Assembly (NCBI RefSeq): GCF_947493875.1
Contig: NZ_CANLSU010000004.1
Location: forward strand, 124,001-188,000
Origin: an uncultured Marinococcus sp.
Lineage (GTDB): Bacteria > Bacillota > Bacilli > Bacillales > Marinococcaceae
DNA: 64,000 bases
Reading direction: 5' to 3'
Shown here piece by piece: positions 41,942 through 50,157 of the stretch. The translations under genes were made by a program, and so were the position numbers. The notes beneath the pieces were generated by a model. It had not been told where the DNA came from, did not search any database, and saw only the letters and a program-made list of their open reading frames with translations. The first letter of the stretch is position 1. Each line of letters opens with the position of its first letter.

Positions 41942-42916
41942 CTACCATTCCAATATGATTTTTCCGATGTTTTTATTGTCCTGCATATGCCGGTGCGCAT
42001 CCGCGATTTTTTCAAATGAAAACACCGTGTCTACGATAGGACGAATGGAGCCGTCCTCAAGGTGCGGCATCGCATGCTTCACAAAATCCCTGCTCAGTTC
42101 GGCTTTATATTCGTCGCTCCGCGGCGTAAGAAGCGTCCCGGTCAGCTGCACGCGCTTCATTAACAGCTTCATCAGATTCACGTTCGGTACGTTCGCCCCG
42201 CCAAGAACGCCAATCAACACCCATCGGCCGTCAGTCTGAATGCTTTTCAGGTTCTGTTCCCAGTAGGAGGCCCCGACAAAATCCAAAATCACATTTACGC
42301 CTTTATCATCGGTAGCCGCAAGCACCTCTTCCTCAAAATTCTGTTCTTTATAGTTAATGCAGACATCTGCACCGAGCTTTTGGGTGAATGCCAGCTTTTC
42401 TGCTGATCCGGCGGTGGTAAGGACACGGGCTGACGAAAGCTTGCTGGCCAGCTGAATGGCCGCTGTGCCTACACCGCTTCCCCCGGCATGAACCAGGACA
42501 GATTCATGCTGATTCAGGTGCCCGATCCAATAGAGCGTCTGGTAGGCCGTTAAGAATACCTCCGGCACGGCCGCTGCTTCAGCATACGTGAACGCCTCCG
42601 GTATCCGCATCACCCGGTCGGCCCGCATAACAGCATATTCTGCGTAGCCGCCGCCATTCACGAGCCCCATTACCCGGTCGCCCGGCGAAAACGGGTTCTC
42701 AGTGCCTGCTTCTTCCACCACGCCAGCCACTTCAATGCCGAGCACCGGGTTTTCGATGTATCCGGCCTTGCCCTCCCGGTTTAAAATGTCGGTCCGGTTC
42801 ACGGCTGCTGCTTTCACCCTGATCAGCACCTCGTCCATCTCCGGCTTCGGAGCCTCACGATCCTGAATCTGCAGTACCTCCGGTCCGCCGGTTTCTGTAG
42901 TAATTACTGCCTTCAT
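41942..42916 (-). CDS. NAD(P)H quinone oxidoreductase-like MDR protein
   Basis: 324 residues, zinc-free medium-chain dehydrogenase of the QOR class: GIEVAGVVEEAG, VLVHAGGSGVGTAAIQLA as NADPH site and a C-terminal HRHMQDNKNIGKIIL. Starts at MKAVITTETGGPE, the usual beginning; a GTG three codons earlier (42925) has an equally good upstream AGGGAAG, so the start is open. It reduces quinones or other alpha,beta-unsaturated carbonyls. Single-gene unit; role probably in redox defence. Confidence 0.87.
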   Translation of the reverse strand: MKAVITTETGGPEVLQIQDREAPKPEMDEVLIRVKAAAVNRTDILNREGKAGYIENPVLGIEVAGVVEEAGTENPFSPGDRVMGLVNGGGYAEYAVMRADRVMRIPEAFTYAEAAAVPEVFLTAYQTLYWIGHLNQHESVLVHAGGSGVGTAAIQLASKLSSARVLTTAGSAEKLAFTQKLGADVCINYKEQNFEEEVLAATDDKGVNVILDFVGASYWEQNLKSIQTDGRWVLIGVLGGANVPNVNLMKLLMKRVQLTGTLLTPRSDEYKAELSRDFVKHAMPHLEDGSIRPIVDTVFSFEKIADAHRHMQDNKNIGKIILEW

Positions 42917-43012
42917 TGCTATCACTCACTTCCCTTTATTTTTCGTTTCCAGTATTCGCTTCCTTGCAGAACCTGTCAACTCGTACATTTATCTGTCATT
43001 GCCACAGTTGTT

Positions 43013-43028
43013 TATTTCCCGGGAAATA
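43013..43028. promoter_or_regulatory. 16-base palindrome upstream of nos
   Basis: TATTTCCCGGGAAATA lies 85 bases before the nos start. With one flanking base on each side it is an 18-mer identical to the one inside hxlB (7356-7373). The regulator is unknown. Confidence 0.5.
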
Positions 43029-43112
43029 GCTTTTTTAAGAGTAATTTTTCGATAAAGGAAGATAATACCTTTATACTGAAAAAAAAAGCAAAAACTGAGG
43101 TGCAGACAAATC

Positions 43113-44204
43113 ATGACCAATGTAGAAGCATTAAAACAGGATGCATATGCATTTTTAGAGCAGTATTACCGGGAAACAGGCCAGCCACTGGCCGTTTTTG
43201 AGGAACGCTGGGAAAACGTAGAGCAGGAGATTGAAGCTTCCGGGCACTATGAGCATACGTTTGAAGAATTGTCATTCGGAGCGAAGGTCTCCTGGCGCAA
43301 CAGCAACCGCTGTATCGGGCGTTTTTTCTGGAAAAGCCTGCAGGTGATCGACTGCCGGGACGTGCGTACCGAAGAGCAGGCAGTCGAAGCGCTCCGCCAC
43401 CATATCCGCTACGCAGAAAACGACGGGAAAATTATTCCCACGATCTCTGTATTTCCTTCGGTCAAAAACGGGAAGGAGCGGATGCGCATATGGAACTACC
43501 AGCTGATCCGCTACGCCGGCTACGAGCGGGACGGGGAAATCATTGGCGACCCGCAGTCTGTTGCTTTCACAAAGTACTGTGAATCACTGGGATGGAGGGG
43601 CGAAAAAACATCCTTTGACCTTCTTCCCCTGGTCGTTCAGGTAAACGAAGGTGCTCCCCAGTGGTTTCCGTTGAAAACCGAAGAAGTACTAGAAGTTCCG
43701 ATTACCCATCCGGATAGCGATGCTTTTTCCACGCTCGGTTTAAAATGGTATGCCGTGCCGATTGTTTCGGATATGAAAATGGAAATCGGCGGCGTCACGT
43801 ATACGGCCGCTCCGTTTAACGGCTGGTACATGGAAACGGAAATTGGCGCCCGGAACCTCGCAGACGAGGACCGCTACAATATGCTCCCGCAGGCTGCAGA
43901 CGTGCTTGGCATCGACCGGACGTACGCGGGAAGTTTATGGAAGGACCGGGCGCTTGTCGAGATGAACCGCGCTGTGCTGCATTCGTATAAAAAAGCAGGC
44001 GTCAGCATGGTGGATCATCACACGGCCGCCTCGCAGTTCAGACGGTTTGAGCAGCAGGAGCAAAAAGCAGGCCGGGAAATAACCGGTGACTGGACGTGGC
44101 TGATCCCGCCGGTATCGCCGGCCGCTACTCATATCTTTCACAGCTCCTACCGCAATATCATGCACACGCCGAATTTCTTTTACCAGCAGCATCCTTATAA
44201 ATAA
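43113..44204 (+). CDS. nos: Nitric oxide synthase oxygenase (bacterial NOS)
   Basis: 363 residues, the size of the oxygenase-only bacterial enzymes. The haem-ligating Cys is C67 in [26 protein letters not shown] lies in the arginine/haem pocket with the substrate Glu, and [17 protein letters not shown] carries the pterin-side Trp. It makes NO from arginine with electrons from cellular reductases, and in Bacillus protects against oxidative stress and some antibiotics. GAGGTG lies ten bases upstream. Stands alone behind a palindromic promoter site; a copper storage gene follows. Confidence 0.96.
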   Translation: MTNVEALKQDAYAFLEQYYRETGQPLAVFEERWENVEQEIEASGHYEHTFEELSFGAKVSWRNSNRCIGRFFWKSLQVIDCRDVRTEEQAVEALRHHIRYAENDGKIIPTISVFPSVKNGKERMRIWNYQLIRYAGYERDGEIIGDPQSVAFTKYCESLGWRGEKTSFDLLPLVVQVNEGAPQWFPLKTEEVLEVPITHPDSDAFSTLGLKWYAVPIVSDMKMEIGGVTYTAAPFNGWYMETEIGARNLADEDRYNMLPQAADVLGIDRTYAGSLWKDRALVEMNRAVLHSYKKAGVSMVDHHTAASQFRRFEQQEQKAGREITGDWTWLIPPVSPAATHIFHSSYRNIMHTPNFFYQQHPYK

Positions 44205-44261
44205 TGATACAAAGAAGCAGGTGAATACTGCCTGCTTCCACATATTTTACGTTTGAATAAA

Positions 44262-44286
44262 TACCCCTGCCGGGAACCCCTATACC
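44262..44286 (+). promoter_or_regulatory. Possible CsoR-like operator upstream of the copper storage gene
   Basis: G/C blocks in the order ACCCC-TGCC-GGG-AA-CCCC-TATACC, 30-54 bases before the gene, recall the TACCC...GGGTA type sites of copper repressor CsoR but are not a perfect palindrome. Confidence 0.3.
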
Positions 44287-44315
44287 AGTACCTAATATGA
44301 GAAAGGATGATGAGT

Positions 44316-44645
44316 ATGAACGCTACAAAGAAGGAATGCCTCGAAGCCTGCATCGAATGTATGAAGCAGTGCAACCACTGCTTTAACGACTGCCTGCAGG
44401 AGGACGACGTGAAAATGATGGCCGAATGTATACGTCTCGACCGCGAATGCGCAGATATCTGCGCTATGACAGCTAAAGCCATCCAGTCCAACAGTCCATT
44501 GATGAAAGAGACCGCTCAGCTGTGTGCAGAAGCCTGCAAGGCATGCGGAGATGAATGTGCCAAGCATGACCACCAGCACTGCAAAGACTGCGCAGATGCC
44601 TGCTACCGCTGCGAAAAAGCCTGCCGGGAGCTTGCTGCATCATAA
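44316..44645 (+). CDS. csp: Four-helix-bundle copper storage protein (Csp, DUF326)
   Basis: 109 residues with 18 Cys, most spaced C-x3-C or C-x2-C along helices (8, 12, 15, 19, 22, 26; 70, 74, 77, 81; 89, 92, 96, 99, 103), the hallmark of Csp proteins that fill a helix bundle with Cu(I). No signal peptide, so it is the cytosolic Csp3 type. ATG 44316 has AAAGGA eight bases upstream, preferred over an ATG at 44307. It should buffer copper; CopC and CopD are encoded 10 kb further on. Confidence 0.9.
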   Translation: MNATKKECLEACIECMKQCNHCFNDCLQEDDVKMMAECIRLDRECADICAMTAKAIQSNSPLMKETAQLCAEACKACGDECAKHDHQHCKDCADACYRCEKACRELAAS

Positions 44646-44656
44646 TTTCTGCACAA

Positions 44657-44694
44657 AAGCCCCCTCCTAAAAATGGAGAGGGCTTCTTTTTTAT
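44657..44694 (+). terminator. Terminator after the copper storage gene
   Basis: AAGCCCCCTCC (44658-44668) pairs with GGAGAGGGCTT (44675-44685) with one mismatch, followed by CTTTTTTAT. The aroA stop from the other side overlaps its tail. Confidence 0.85.
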
Positions 44695-46037
44695 GAAAAT
44701 TTCACCGGCACGCCGGCTGCTTCAAACAAATCATAGAAGGTCGGACACGTTTTCGACACGCATCCCGGATCTTCAATATAGATTCCGGGCACCTTCGCTC
44801 CAATCAGCGAAAGGGCCATAGCCACCCGGTGATCATCGTAGGAATGAAGTGACACGCCAACCGGCGTCCCCGGGTATATTTTCAGACCGTCCGAGTATTC
44901 ATCCACCCGGATGCCCATTTTCTGAAGCTCTGTGCACGCTGCGTGAATGCGGTCGGATTCGTGATGACGAATATGCTCCACGTCCCGGACCGTAATCGGG
45001 GCATCGGCAAACGGAGCCAGGGCAGCAACGGTCAGCGTCTGATCGGACATTTCCTTCATGCTGAGCTCAAACCCGCCCGAAAGCTGTTCCGGACCTGTGA
45101 CTTCAATGTAGGTGTCACCCTTTTCCACGCGGCAGCCCATTTTTTCGAACACATCCACCATTCCTATATCCGGCTGATTGGTATCCATTGTTAAATTATT
45201 AATACGGACCGTTCCGGCCGTGAGTGCCGCCAGTGCCATAAAATAACTGGCTGTCGACGCATCTGCTTCAAGCGCCATGCTCCGGCCCTGAAAGCTCTTT
45301 GCCGGCACCTGCATGTCAGTTAAATCCTCGTTGTACGTAACCGGCACCCCGAACTGATTCATTAAATCGAGCGTAATGTGTACATAGGCGTGCTGCACGA
45401 TGTAATCCGGAATCCGGATACGCAGGCCTTCCTCTGTATAGGCACCCGTCAGCAGCAGGCCGCTGATAAACTGGCTCGATAATTTGCCGGAAATGGTCAC
45501 TTCTTTACCGGGGAGCCCGCCCGCATGAATTTCAAGCGGATAAAACCCTTTTTTATCTATGTAATGAACATCGGCTCCGAGCGTTTCCAGGGCTTCCATT
45601 AACGGCTCCACCGGACGTTCACTCATTCGTTTGCTCGCTTCCACCCTGTAAACTCCGCTACCGGCTGCTGCAAGCGGCCCCGGAAGGAAACGGGCCGTAG
45701 TACCGGCTGCTCCTATGTAAAGCTCTGCGTCCTCCTCCGGCCACCGGCCCCCGCATCCGTGGATCGTCACCGTATCGCCCTCCACTTCGGACTTCACGCC
45801 GAGCGCACGCAGAGCGCCAAGGCACCAGTACGAGTCATCGCTTTTTAAAATGCCTGAAAGGGTGGAGGTGCCTTCCGCCAGTGCTGCCATAATCAGGGCC
45901 CGGTTCGTAAAGCTTTTGCTTCCCGGCACCGTCAAAGAGGTCTGAATCGATCCCGGCGAAACTGGGGAAACGTGTACTTTGTCTACATCTGTTAATGATG
46001 CCCACGGCGAGCGGGCCCGAAAATCTGGTATACTCAT
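44691..46037 (-). CDS. aroA: 3-phosphoshikimate 1-carboxyvinyltransferase (EPSP synthase)
   Basis: 448 residues. VPGSKSFTNRAL (PEP/shikimate-phosphate site, near 37-48) and HIRHHESDRI are the two family signatures. ATG 46035-46037 is preferred; the frame stays open 54 codons further upstream but that part does not look like AroA. The loop that is normally GNAGTAMRP reads GAAGTTARF (109-117), with changes at the positions tied to inhibitor binding. The gene stands outside any aromatic operon, so it may be a second copy or the only, displaced one. It makes EPSP for chorismate synthesis. Confidence 0.92.
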   Translation of the reverse strand: MSIPDFRARSPWASLTDVDKVHVSPVSPGSIQTSLTVPGSKSFTNRALIMAALAEGTSTLSGILKSDDSYWCLGALRALGVKSEVEGDTVTIHGCGGRWPEEDAELYIGAAGTTARFLPGPLAAAGSGVYRVEASKRMSERPVEPLMEALETLGADVHYIDKKGFYPLEIHAGGLPGKEVTISGKLSSQFISGLLLTGAYTEEGLRIRIPDYIVQHAYVHITLDLMNQFGVPVTYNEDLTDMQVPAKSFQGRSMALEADASTASYFMALAALTAGTVRINNLTMDTNQPDIGMVDVFEKMGCRVEKGDTYIEVTGPEQLSGGFELSMKEMSDQTLTVAALAPFADAPITVRDVEHIRHHESDRIHAACTELQKMGIRVDEYSDGLKIYPGTPVGVSLHSYDDHRVAMALSLIGAKVPGIYIEDPGCVSKTCPTFYDLFEAAGVPVKFS

Positions 46038-46114
46038 TAAACATCCGTCCTCTGCATCGTTTTCTACATTACACCATGAACCAGTATTGCGCGCAACCAG
46101 CGTTTTTTGAAGAT

Positions 46115-46411
46115 CTACACTACACCGGTAAGTGCCGGGCTGACCATAAACCAGAGCAGAAGCACCGCCATAATAATCCAGCCGCTCAGCTTCATCCATC
46201 CCGGCTCACTGCGCGAAAAAGCAATCATGCTCATGAATGCACTGAGCGCAAGCAGCAGAATGCCGATCGTCAGCAGCGACCCAAATAACGGCACAAAGGG
46301 ACTGGTGTCGGGAAGAGAAAATACGGCAGACACAATGATAGATACAGCAATCAGCCCGACACCTCCCAGGGAAGACGTTAAGGAAATTCTGCTGAATTTT
46401 TTGTCCTTCAT
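46115..46411 (-). CDS. Small membrane protein of unknown function (98 residues)
   Basis: Three hydrophobic helices (about 13-32, 42-62 and 75-95) with short basic ends (MKDKKFSR at the start). AAAAGGGAG precedes the ATG by eight bases, which supports that it is a real gene. It lies 77 bases upstream of aroA and may share its transcript. I do not recognise a family; it resembles the many three- and four-helix DUF proteins of Bacillaceae. Confidence 0.6.
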   Translation of the reverse strand: MKDKKFSRISLTSSLGGVGLIAVSIIVSAVFSLPDTSPFVPLFGSLLTIGILLLALSAFMSMIAFSRSEPGWMKLSGWIIMAVLLLWFMVSPALTGVV

Positions 46412-46479
46412 TTCATTCGCTCCCTTTTGGGTTCTTTTCTTGCCTTTCTTTCCCTCAGGTATATTTTAAAAACATGCTT

Positions 46480-46821
46480 TTACGTCTCCAGGTCCATAAT
46501 GTCCTGCACACCAATATGCCGGACGTCCCCGCCTGCTTCTATTTTAATTGTTTTGTTCAGCTCGTCCAGATGCAGAATTTTTCCGGTCATCTTTATTTCT
46601 GCATAAGGATCAAACACATGAAGCGTTACTTCCACTCCAGCCGCCGCAGCTTCGTGAAGGCGGTGGGAAAACTCCTCAAGCTGCTGCTCGTCCCAGAGGG
46701 GCCTGAATTTCATCCGGTCCTCTTTTTGGTGACGCAGCCACATTTCCCGGTGCTCCGGCAGAATCATCCGGCTGGATTCCCATCGCATATTCGACCCCGG
46801 GGTTAATTTGTTTTCTTTCAT
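46480..46821 (-). CDS. YolD-like protein
   Basis: 113 residues. The stretch LTPGSNMRWESSRMILPEH is the family signature, followed by the beta-barrel part with GKILHLDELNKTIKIEA. AAAGGAGG lies eight bases before ATG 46821, which rules out a longer form from 46893. YolD proteins are usually encoded beside Y-family DNA polymerases (UvrX/YqjW) and are induced by DNA damage; here no polymerase gene is adjacent. A LexA-like box sits 31 bases upstream of the start, between the likely -35 and -10 regions (TATACT at 46844-46849, minus strand), fitting SOS control. Confidence 0.85.
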   Translation of the reverse strand: MKENKLTPGSNMRWESSRMILPEHREMWLRHQKEDRMKFRPLWDEQQLEEFSHRLHEAAAAGVEVTLHVFDPYAEIKMTGKILHLDELNKTIKIEAGGDVRHIGVQDIMDLET

Positions 46822-46851
46822 CCGTAACGCCTCCTTTCGATTTAGTATACA

Positions 46852-46865
46852 CGAACGTTTGTTCT
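46852..46865 (-). promoter_or_regulatory. LexA/DinR-like SOS box upstream of the YolD-like gene
   Basis: On the minus strand AGAACAAACGTTCG, GAAC-N4-GTTC, the same 14 bases as at 5711-5724. Placed just upstream of a TATACT -10 element, where LexA would block polymerase. Confidence 0.75.
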
Positions 46866-46906
46866 TTTTGTGGTTTATTTTAAAATTTGGCAAAATTTTT
46901 CTAACA

Positions 46907-46932
46907 AAAAGGCCTCCTGATTTAGGAGACCT
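46907..46932 (-). terminator. Terminator after the GH4 gene
   Basis: AAGGCCTCC (46909-46917) pairs with GGAGACCTT (46924-46932) with one mismatch; A bases on its left give the minus-strand T run. Confidence 0.75.
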
Positions 46933-46940
46933 TCTTCGTT

Positions 46941-48269
46941 TTAAGCCTTTTCTGTCTGGAAAAACTGCGGCAGATGCTCCCGATGGGCTTCGAGCATGTC
47001 ATCAAGCATCTGTTTTGCTTTTGTGTCAGACGGAACGAGAGGATTAATAGTCATCGCCAGAAGAGCCGTCCCGTAGTTTCCCGTCACCGCTGCTTCAGCA
47101 GCTACCCGTTCAAACGACTTGATCTGCTGCACGAGTCCCTGGACTGCCACCGGAAGCTCTCCGACAGCCACGGGCCTCGGACCGTCCTTTGTGATAACGG
47201 AGCTGATTTCCACCGCCGACTCCGCCGGGATCCCTGCAATGGCACCGCGGTTTCTCGTATTAACCGGCTGGATGTCCCGGGTGTCATTGTATATCGAGTT
47301 GATCAGGCTGCAGGCCGCTTCGCTGTAATAAGCCCCGCCGCGCTGCTCCAGCTGCTCCGGCTTCGACCGGAGTGTTTCATCGCCGTAGAGGGCAAAAAGC
47401 TCCTCCTCCACCCCCTGCACGACCTCCGCACGGGTGCCGGTTTCCTGGGCTGCCACCTGTTCCTCAGCCAGCATTTCTTCTGTTTTATAGTAATACCGGT
47501 GATACGGGCAGGGGAGCACCTGCAGAGCCCGTATGAAATCCGGCTCCCATCCGAGCGCTGCGATATTTTTCATCGTGGAGGCATTCGCCGGATCTGCCAC
47601 CGCTTCAAGCGCCTGCTGTTTTACATCTTCACCGTCGAGATAAATGTTCAGCCCGTACACCATGTGATTCAGCCCGGCAAAGTCAATGTGTACGCGACTG
47701 CCGTCTACTCCAAGCGCTTCAGCCACTCCCATCTGCATTCCCACCGGCACGTTGCAGAGGCCGACAATTCGTTCGTGGTTCGTATAGCGCAGCACCGCTT
47801 CTGTCACCATGCCGGCCGGATTTGTAAAGTTTACAAGCCACGCGTCCGGACACAGCCGCTCAATGTCATGCACAATGTCAATAATAACCGGAATGGTCCG
47901 CAGTCCTTTAAACAGCCCGCCCGGTCCGTTCGTTTCCTGACCGATCACGCCGTAGGAGAGCGGAATCCGCTCGTCCTTCGCCCGCGCTTCAAGCATACCA
48001 ACCCGAAACTGAGTGGTGACAAAATCCGCTCCCGGCAATGCTTCCTCCCGGCTGTAGGAAAGATGCACTGTCATATCGACACCTGCTTCGGCTGCCATAC
48101 GCTGGGCGAGCTTTCCCACGATCTCCAGCTTTTCTTTTCCTTCCGGAATATCTACGAGCCACAGCTCCTTCACCGGCAGTTCGTGATGTCTTTTAATAAA
48201 GCCCTCCACGAGCTCCGGGGTGTAGCTGGAACCACCGCCGATCGTTACAATTTTAATCCCATCCTGCAT
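46941..48269 (-). CDS. licH: 6-phospho-beta-glucosidase, glycoside hydrolase family 4
   Basis: 442 residues. The NAD motif is VTIGGGSSYTPELVEGF, and the metal-binding Cys lies in GLCNVPVGM with His in the following DFAGLNHMVYG; both are required for the NAD- and Mn-dependent elimination mechanism of GH4. It cleaves phosphorylated cellobiose or related glucosides. ATG 48267-48269 has AAGGAGC upstream; a longer frame to 48308 runs into the intergenic stem-loop. It is the last gene of the PTS operon. Confidence 0.92.
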   Translation of the reverse strand: MQDGIKIVTIGGGSSYTPELVEGFIKRHHELPVKELWLVDIPEGKEKLEIVGKLAQRMAAEAGVDMTVHLSYSREEALPGADFVTTQFRVGMLEARAKDERIPLSYGVIGQETNGPGGLFKGLRTIPVIIDIVHDIERLCPDAWLVNFTNPAGMVTEAVLRYTNHERIVGLCNVPVGMQMGVAEALGVDGSRVHIDFAGLNHMVYGLNIYLDGEDVKQQALEAVADPANASTMKNIAALGWEPDFIRALQVLPCPYHRYYYKTEEMLAEEQVAAQETGTRAEVVQGVEEELFALYGDETLRSKPEQLEQRGGAYYSEAACSLINSIYNDTRDIQPVNTRNRGAIAGIPAESAVEISSVITKDGPRPVAVGELPVAVQGLVQQIKSFERVAAEAAVTGNYGTALLAMTINPLVPSDTKAKQMLDDMLEAHREHLPQFFQTEKA

Positions 48270-48308
48270 CGTCTCGCTCCTTTTTCTGCGTATATTTATA
48301 CAGACCAA

Positions 48309-48332
48309 GCCGTCTGCAGATAAACAGACGGC
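48309..48332 (-). other. Stem-loop between the GH1 and GH4 genes
   Basis: GCCGTCTG and CAGACGGC form an 8-base perfect stem with an 8-base loop, just after the GH1 stop and 40 bases before the GH4 start. No T run follows, so it may stabilise or divide the mRNA instead of ending it. Confidence 0.5.
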
Positions 48333-48340
48333 CCGTAATG

Positions 48341-49735
48341 CTATTTTTCAAATCCGTTATTTTTGTGTACATCAGTGATCCAATAGGCACTTTTTTTCGG
48401 CGTGCGTTCCTGCGTATCGATATTGACAGAAAAATAGCCGTAGCGGTTTTTGTAGGCATTCATCCACGACCAGTTATCGATAAACGACCAGAGATGGTAC
48501 CCTTTAGCGTTAGCGCCTTCTTCGATGGCCCGGTGCAGCCATTCAAGATGATCCTGGATGAACTCAATGCGGTAATCATCCTGAATCATGCCGTCTTCCA
48601 TAAATCTGGCTTCGTCCTGAACCCCCATGCCGTTTTCAGAAATGAACGACGGGATATTCCCGTAGTTATCCCGGAGATTGATCATAATGTCATATACACC
48701 CTTCGGATAAATTTCCCATCCGCGGTACGGATTCATTTTCCGTCCGGGCATTTCGTAATGGTCGAAAAACCACTCGGGCAGTATTGGAGCGCTTGGATTC
48801 GGCAGGTTTTCCTTCGCTTTGACCCGGCGCGGCTGATAGTAGTTCACGCCCAGCAGGTCGACTTTTCCTTCTTTGATCAGCTCTTTATCCCCGCTCTCGG
48901 TATCCGGAAGCACCCCGTGCTCCCCGAGCAGGTCAATCAGCTCCTGAGGATACTCCCCGAGCACGGTGGGATCGAGAAAGCTCCGGTTAAAAAATAAATC
49001 TGCAATCCGGGAAGCCTTCAGATCTGCCGGATGGCTGCTTCTTGGATAGGACGGGGTCAGGTTCAAAATAACGCCGATTTCCCCGCCAGCCCGGTCCTTT
49101 TCACGAAAGGCTTTCACCGCAAACACATGGGACAGGAGGGTATGATAGCCCACCTGGGCCGCCCGCTTCATGTCGACGACGTTAGGATAATGAAAGTCGT
49201 ACATGTAGCCGCCCTCCACCGGAACAATCGGTTCATTGTGCGTAAACCATTTTTTCACCCGGTCGCCGAACAGATCAAAGCAGATGCCGGCATAACGGCC
49301 AAAGTATTCCGCTGTCTCCCTGTTCTCCCAGCCGCCAATCTCCTGCATCGCCATCGGCATATCGAAATGATATAAACAGACAAACGGCTCCACGCCCTGT
49401 TCAATCATTTCGTTGATAACATTGTTATAAAAATCAACAGCTTCCTGGTTCACTTTCCCGGAGCCGTCCGGGATCAGCCGGGACCAGGAGATCGACAAGC
49501 GAAAGGAATTAAAATTAATATCCTTCATCCGGGCAATGTCGTCCTTGTACTGGTGATAAAAATCGGATGTAGTGCCAGGACCTACTCCGTTAAAAAAACG
49601 ATTCGGCTCTTCTTCAAACCATTGATCCCAAATATTTTTCCCTTTGCCGCCTTCATTCGCGGCGCCTTCAATCTGAGTGGCGGATGTGGCCGCCCCCCAC
49701 CAGAATCCTTTTGGAAACGTGAACTTCTCTGCCAT
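48341..49735 (-). CDS. 6-phospho-beta-glucosidase, glycoside hydrolase family 1
   Basis: 464 residues, TIM barrel GH1. The acid/base Glu lies in FTHNEPIVPVEG and the nucleophile Glu in FISENGMGVQDE; WGAATSATQIEGA near the start is the family's N-terminal signature. The phosphate-binding loop is expected near the C-terminal WSFIDNWSWMNAYKNRYG region. Substrates are cellobiose- or gentiobiose-type 6-phosphates from the PTS encoded upstream. Together with the GH4 enzyme it gives two chemically distinct hydrolases for the same phosphorylated sugars. Confidence 0.93.
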   Translation of the reverse strand: MAEKFTFPKGFWWGAATSATQIEGAANEGGKGKNIWDQWFEEEPNRFFNGVGPGTTSDFYHQYKDDIARMKDINFNSFRLSISWSRLIPDGSGKVNQEAVDFYNNVINEMIEQGVEPFVCLYHFDMPMAMQEIGGWENRETAEYFGRYAGICFDLFGDRVKKWFTHNEPIVPVEGGYMYDFHYPNVVDMKRAAQVGYHTLLSHVFAVKAFREKDRAGGEIGVILNLTPSYPRSSHPADLKASRIADLFFNRSFLDPTVLGEYPQELIDLLGEHGVLPDTESGDKELIKEGKVDLLGVNYYQPRRVKAKENLPNPSAPILPEWFFDHYEMPGRKMNPYRGWEIYPKGVYDIMINLRDNYGNIPSFISENGMGVQDEARFMEDGMIQDDYRIEFIQDHLEWLHRAIEEGANAKGYHLWSFIDNWSWMNAYKNRYGYFSVNIDTQERTPKKSAYWITDVHKNNGFEK

Positions 49736-49830
49736 AGATGGTACCTCCTAAAATGGTTGCGCCTGTATATGTTTTACAACAAGCAGGGCCCCGGACCGTT
49801 TTTTTCTTTCAGCCGGGTCCCTCTTTATGC

Positions 49831-50145
49831 TTACCGCGTGCGATACACTTCCACGATCTCTTCAGCCAGGTCTCTGACCGTCATAGAGGTCATCAAATGG
49901 TCCTGCGAATGAATAAGCATAACATTAACGGAAAAATCCTCGCCGCTTGCTTCTTTCGTGAGCAGGTTGGTCTGGTAGGAATGTGCTTTCCCGAGCTCTT
50001 CCCCTGCTTCCTTGATCAGCTCTTCGGCGCGGTCGAAGTTTCCGGCCTTCGCTTCCTGGATCGCTTCCATGGCGTTTGCTTTGCCGTTACCAGCGTATAA
50101 TATAATCTGAAACGCGGTTTCTGTTAACGCTTCCATATTCTCCAC
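49831..50145 (-). CDS. licA: PTS lactose/cellobiose family IIA component
   Basis: 104 residues, all-helical IIA of the Lac/Cel class. The phosphorylated His lies in LIHSQDHLMTSM near the C-terminus, and ILYAGNGKANAMEAI forms helix 1. It passes phosphate from HPr to the IIB protein encoded two genes upstream. It lies 12 bases behind the IIC gene. Confidence 0.93.
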   Translation of the reverse strand: MENMEALTETAFQIILYAGNGKANAMEAIQEAKAGNFDRAEELIKEAGEELGKAHSYQTNLLTKEASGEDFSVNVMLIHSQDHLMTSMTVRDLAEEIVEVYRTR

Positions 50146-50157
50146 TCCTATTCTGAT

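Noticed and set aside
44240-44306. Rho-independent terminator directly after nos
   Set aside because: No hairpin with T run is seen; nos may read through into csp or end by another means.
46974-48323. 449-codon open frame on the plus strand
   Set aside because: It lies fully antisense to the GH4 gene, has no ribosome site and an arginine/histidine/cysteine-rich product typical of shadow frames.
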